DNA of 64,000 nt from Sequoia sempervirens (Eukaryota > Streptophyta > Pinopsida > Cupressales > Cupressaceae): contig VDFB02373365.1 of the NCBI GenBank assembly GCA_007258455.2, positions 226,043,166 to 226,107,165 on the forward strand, read 5' to 3'. The notes below the pieces were generated by a model. The model saw only the letters and a list, made by a program, of their open reading frames with translations, was not told the DNA's origin and did no database searches. The position numbers were made by a program, and so were the translations under genes. Shown piece by piece: positions 61,484-64,000 of the stretch (its first letter is position 1; each line of letters opens with the position of its first letter).

Positions 61484-62420
61484 TTATGGCATCAAATATT
61501 AGGGAACATTAGAGAGAAGGGTCTATGAACCTTGAAAAATAATAACCTTAGTGATTTTTTTTATAATTTTAATCTTGAATTTGATTTGAGTGAAAACTAC
61601 ATGTAAAATTAAAAAACCTACATTCAAATTTATTTATGTTATCTCAAGTATTCTCTAATATTTGGATCTTATTCATTTAGATTTTTTGGTCCTGTTAATA
61701 TTCATTCAATTGAAAAATCATTTTAGGTTGCTACTTTCATTAATGGTTATATTAGAAGGACATGTGTTTATTTTCTAAAGATTAAATTTAAAGTTTTCAA
61801 TCATTTTAAAAAGTTAAAATCTATGGTAGCAATTCAAATTATAAAGAAAAATAAATATATATGAATTGATAATGGTGGTAAGTAATTTTATATCTATAGA
61901 TTATGATAACTTCTACAAGGATTACAGTATTAATTGAAAAAATATAACTAGATTATTCTTCACAACATAGTGGATTTATAAAGAGGATGGACAAGACACT
62001 AATCCAAAAAGTTGGGAGAATGCTTATTGGAGTTACCTTTGAATAAAGGTTTTGGTCTAACATTTTAGCCACACTATCTACCTATTTAAAAACTCTCCTA
62101 TGTTGTATCCTATTTATAAATTTTCTATATAGAGGCATGATTAGGGAGAGATCCTTTATTGAGGCATATTTATTTTTATGGTTGTAAGAAATATCCACAT
62201 GAGATAAGGAGGCAGTGTACTAAATAGGAGTATAAGGATATAAAATGTAATTTAATTAGATTCAAATATGGTTTGAAATTATATAATCTTTGGGATCTTA
62301 TTGTATAAAAGGTAATACATAATAGAAGTATTTTTATAGAATTTCAACTTTATTTGATTGTGTTGTATTTAGAAAAAAGTAAAAATAAATGTGTGAACCA
62401 GCTTCCTCCTAGCCTAATAT
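61484..62420 (+). pseudogene. Copia pre-integrase and integrase relic
   Basis: LWHQILGN at 61484 matches the pre-integrase motif LWHxRLGH. HLD then FFGPV (around 61672-61695, with a frameshift between) matches the first catalytic Asp region. VATFINGYIRR, VYFLK and IDNGGK (near 61865) correspond to FIDDYSR, VYFLK and TDNGGEF. SGFIKRMDKTL and YNLWDLIV further on match the family's C-terminal blocks. The expected FIDDY aspartates are replaced by N and G. Many stops; certainly inactive. Confidence 0.75.
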
Positions 62421-63608
62421 AGTTGAATCAAAATCCCTACTAAAACTAGAATTTGAGGAGAGCTCATCTAACCTAGAATCTTTAGAAGAGAAGGAATAAA
62501 ATCCTACTCATCTTAATAAAAGATGTTCTAGTTGAATATATCCATTGAGTGGTATTCCCCTAGTGATTAAAGGGTAAGTGCACCAAGATGGTTCCCAAAA
62601 AGGGGGCTTAAGTGGCCACTTTTTTTCTAAAATCAGGAAATACTGACCTTGGACGTGAAATTGAGGATAGTTACACTCAAAATGTTGAGATGGAACAAAA
62701 ACAAGGATCGAAGTGCTCCAAGTCTACTTTCTAAACTATTAATTTATTTTGAAAATGGTTGAGATTAAGGGGTTCAAAAGAGGGACGTACACAAATTGGT
62801 GCTATTTTTATCATAAAAACATAACATAGCAACTCTTGTACGACCCGAGCATGGTGAAATTTTTTGTAGTATTTTTTAAATCACTACAGTCAAATTTAGC
62901 TAATAATATCTAGTTGATGCATGATTTTTTTGATAATATTTTAATGAATATTTGATTTTTTACTAATTTTCTAAGTTGGGACTTCCTAAAAAGCAGAATT
63001 TTGGCCGTACTCCCCCTAAATTTTTTTGAAGGTAATTGATTTTTTTAAATTTTTTTAAAAAAATTTGTAGAATGGAGTCTAGTTTCTAAAAATGTAATTT
63101 ATTTGAAATTTTTGATGAATGGTTAATTTATAACGAAAAAAAACACCAAACACTACTTTTTGGCCAAAAAGAAACATACAAACAAAATAAATTATGGATG
63201 AAAGGCTTAACATTGTTAAAAAGTGAAAAAAATTACATCGTTGGATAGCTAAGAGAGAACCTAACATTACCCATGTGCTCGATTTGTCAATATTGAACCA
63301 GATGCAATCCTTACGATGAGCATGAACCCGATTATGTGAAAAATTTATAGAATTTGCAAAAACATGTCTTTGGTCATTGGGAATTCCCTCCAAGCCTTTG
63401 GGTTGGTATTCCAAGGAAAATACCAATGCTAAGGCTTGGGGATTCTCAAAGCAAAATATAACGCTAGTGTGTTATAACACGCTTGTGTTATGTCCTAGTT
63501 TTGACACTTTTTTTCTTATTTGGGATACATGTAAAGCAAGACATAATGCGCACAGGTTATAATGTGCTTGCGTTATGCCTTCGTTAATGTTAAATGCCAC
63601 TTTATTGA
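62421..63608. other. No recognised gene
   Basis: A minus-strand frame of 115 codons (63079-63426) has no recognised domain and a hydrophobic middle driven by T-rich sequence. I would not call it a gene. The Copia reverse transcriptase expected after the integrase is not seen, so the element is truncated or too decayed. Confidence 0.35.
63463..63578. repeat. Duplicated palindromic motif
   Basis: The perfect palindrome GTGTTATAACAC (63469-63480) sits in a unit 'cgctagtg..ttataa.acgcttgtgttatg'. A diverged copy follows at 63547-63578 ('cgcacaggttataatgtgct'). Confidence 0.4.
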
Positions 63609-63760
63609 ATGTTTTTTGATATATTGTATGTTTGTATGTACATGTATGTTGGTGTGTCATGTATGTATGTATGCCTATATGTATTAGTGCATGTATACTG
63701 TATGGATGTAGGATTTTATGTACATATGTATTATTCTTGTAATATGTATTTATGTATGTC
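63609..63760. repeat. TGTATG-type low-complexity repeat
   Basis: Irregular TATGTATG/TGTATGTA runs. Confidence 0.75.
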
Positions 63761-63784
63761 TTTAGAGGGAGGGATAATTTTAAG

Positions 63785-64000
63785 AGAGAGAGAGACATTT
63801 TTCTAGGTATGGAGAGAGGGAGAGAGATTTCAGAGAGAAGGAGAGGGGGTGGAAGTGACATTTTAAAAGAGAGGGAGTGGGAGAGAAGGGGTTAGGGTGA
63901 GGGGAACTTAGCTAGGTAGGGTGAGAGGGAGAGACTTGAGAGATAGGTAGGGAGAGGGAGTGAGAGAGAGAGGGAGTGGGAGAGGGTGGGAGAGAGTGGG
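63785..64000. repeat. GA-rich simple repeat (GAGAGG type)
   Basis: Almost pure purine (G and A) to the window end, with irregular (GAGAGGGA)n. It may extend beyond the window. Confidence 0.85.

Larger units (their letters stand above)
54400..62420 (+). mobile_element. Degraded Ty1/Copia element, split by E4
   Basis: In order: Copia-type LTR end (ATGGTTTTCCC, then ATTCAACTACCCC at about 54552), degenerate primer site (54581-54594), gag with zinc-knuckle relic (to about 55257), the E4 insertion, then pre-integrase and integrase relics (61484-62420). The gag-to-integrase order on one strand is that of Ty1/Copia. Reverse transcriptase should follow but is not recognisable after 62420. Confidence 0.65.

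Noticed and set aside
63079..63426. 115-codon minus-strand frame as a gene
   Set aside because: No recognised domain and composition driven by T-rich sequence; no promoter or splice context.

Overview
The window reads as plant nuclear DNA from a large, AT-rich genome packed with old transposable elements. I lean towards a conifer or other gymnosperm because of the very old, deeply nested LTR retrotransposons and the near absence of genes, but nothing in the sequence proves the taxon. I see no intact conserved protein-coding gene, no rRNA, no functional tRNA and no CRISPR. Nearly all long reading frames are relics of mobile elements, and most of their stop codons look like C-to-T changes in Gln or Arg codons.

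Layout. 1-1503: AT-rich flank with a small inverted repeat and an ACTCG-rich repeat. 1504-6534: element E1, an LTR retrotransposon with a gag-like frame but no pol; its 3' LTR runs into a 100-N gap (6535-6634). 6635-11126: fragments of other retroelements, namely a possible ORF start, a Copia LTR piece, and a minus-strand Ty3/Gypsy gag-protease relic. 11127-19045 and 20309-42330: two same-orientation copies (UR1-A, UR1-B) of an unclassified repeat encoding a roughly 1000-codon unknown protein on the minus strand. UR1-A carries a 785-bp terminal-inverted-repeat (TIR) transposon; UR1-B is split by element E2 (25172-40358), whose LTRs are about 6.24 kb each around a 2.7-kb pol-less interior.

42331-45062 is the only stretch with a gene-like look: a TATA box, an ATG and a possible first exon at 43855-44082. 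45063-52937: element E3, complete, with 1.9-kb LTRs and a perfect 5-bp target duplication (CAAGG). It has no pol, carries one sense frame and one antisense frame, and hosts the second copy of the TIR transposon. About 54400-62420: a degraded Ty1/Copia element (primer site, zinc-knuckle and integrase relics) split by element E4 (55263 to about 61125), another pol-less LTR element with hairpin repeats in its LTRs. 62421-64000: unassigned sequence ending in simple repeats.

The common thread is four LTR retrotransposons (E1-E4) with recognisable LTRs and, in part, priming sites, but no reverse transcriptase or integrase of their own. They would have depended on autonomous relatives. The nesting gives a relative order: UR1 before E2; UR1-A and E3 before the TIR insertions; Copia before E4. 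All comparisons were made by eye.
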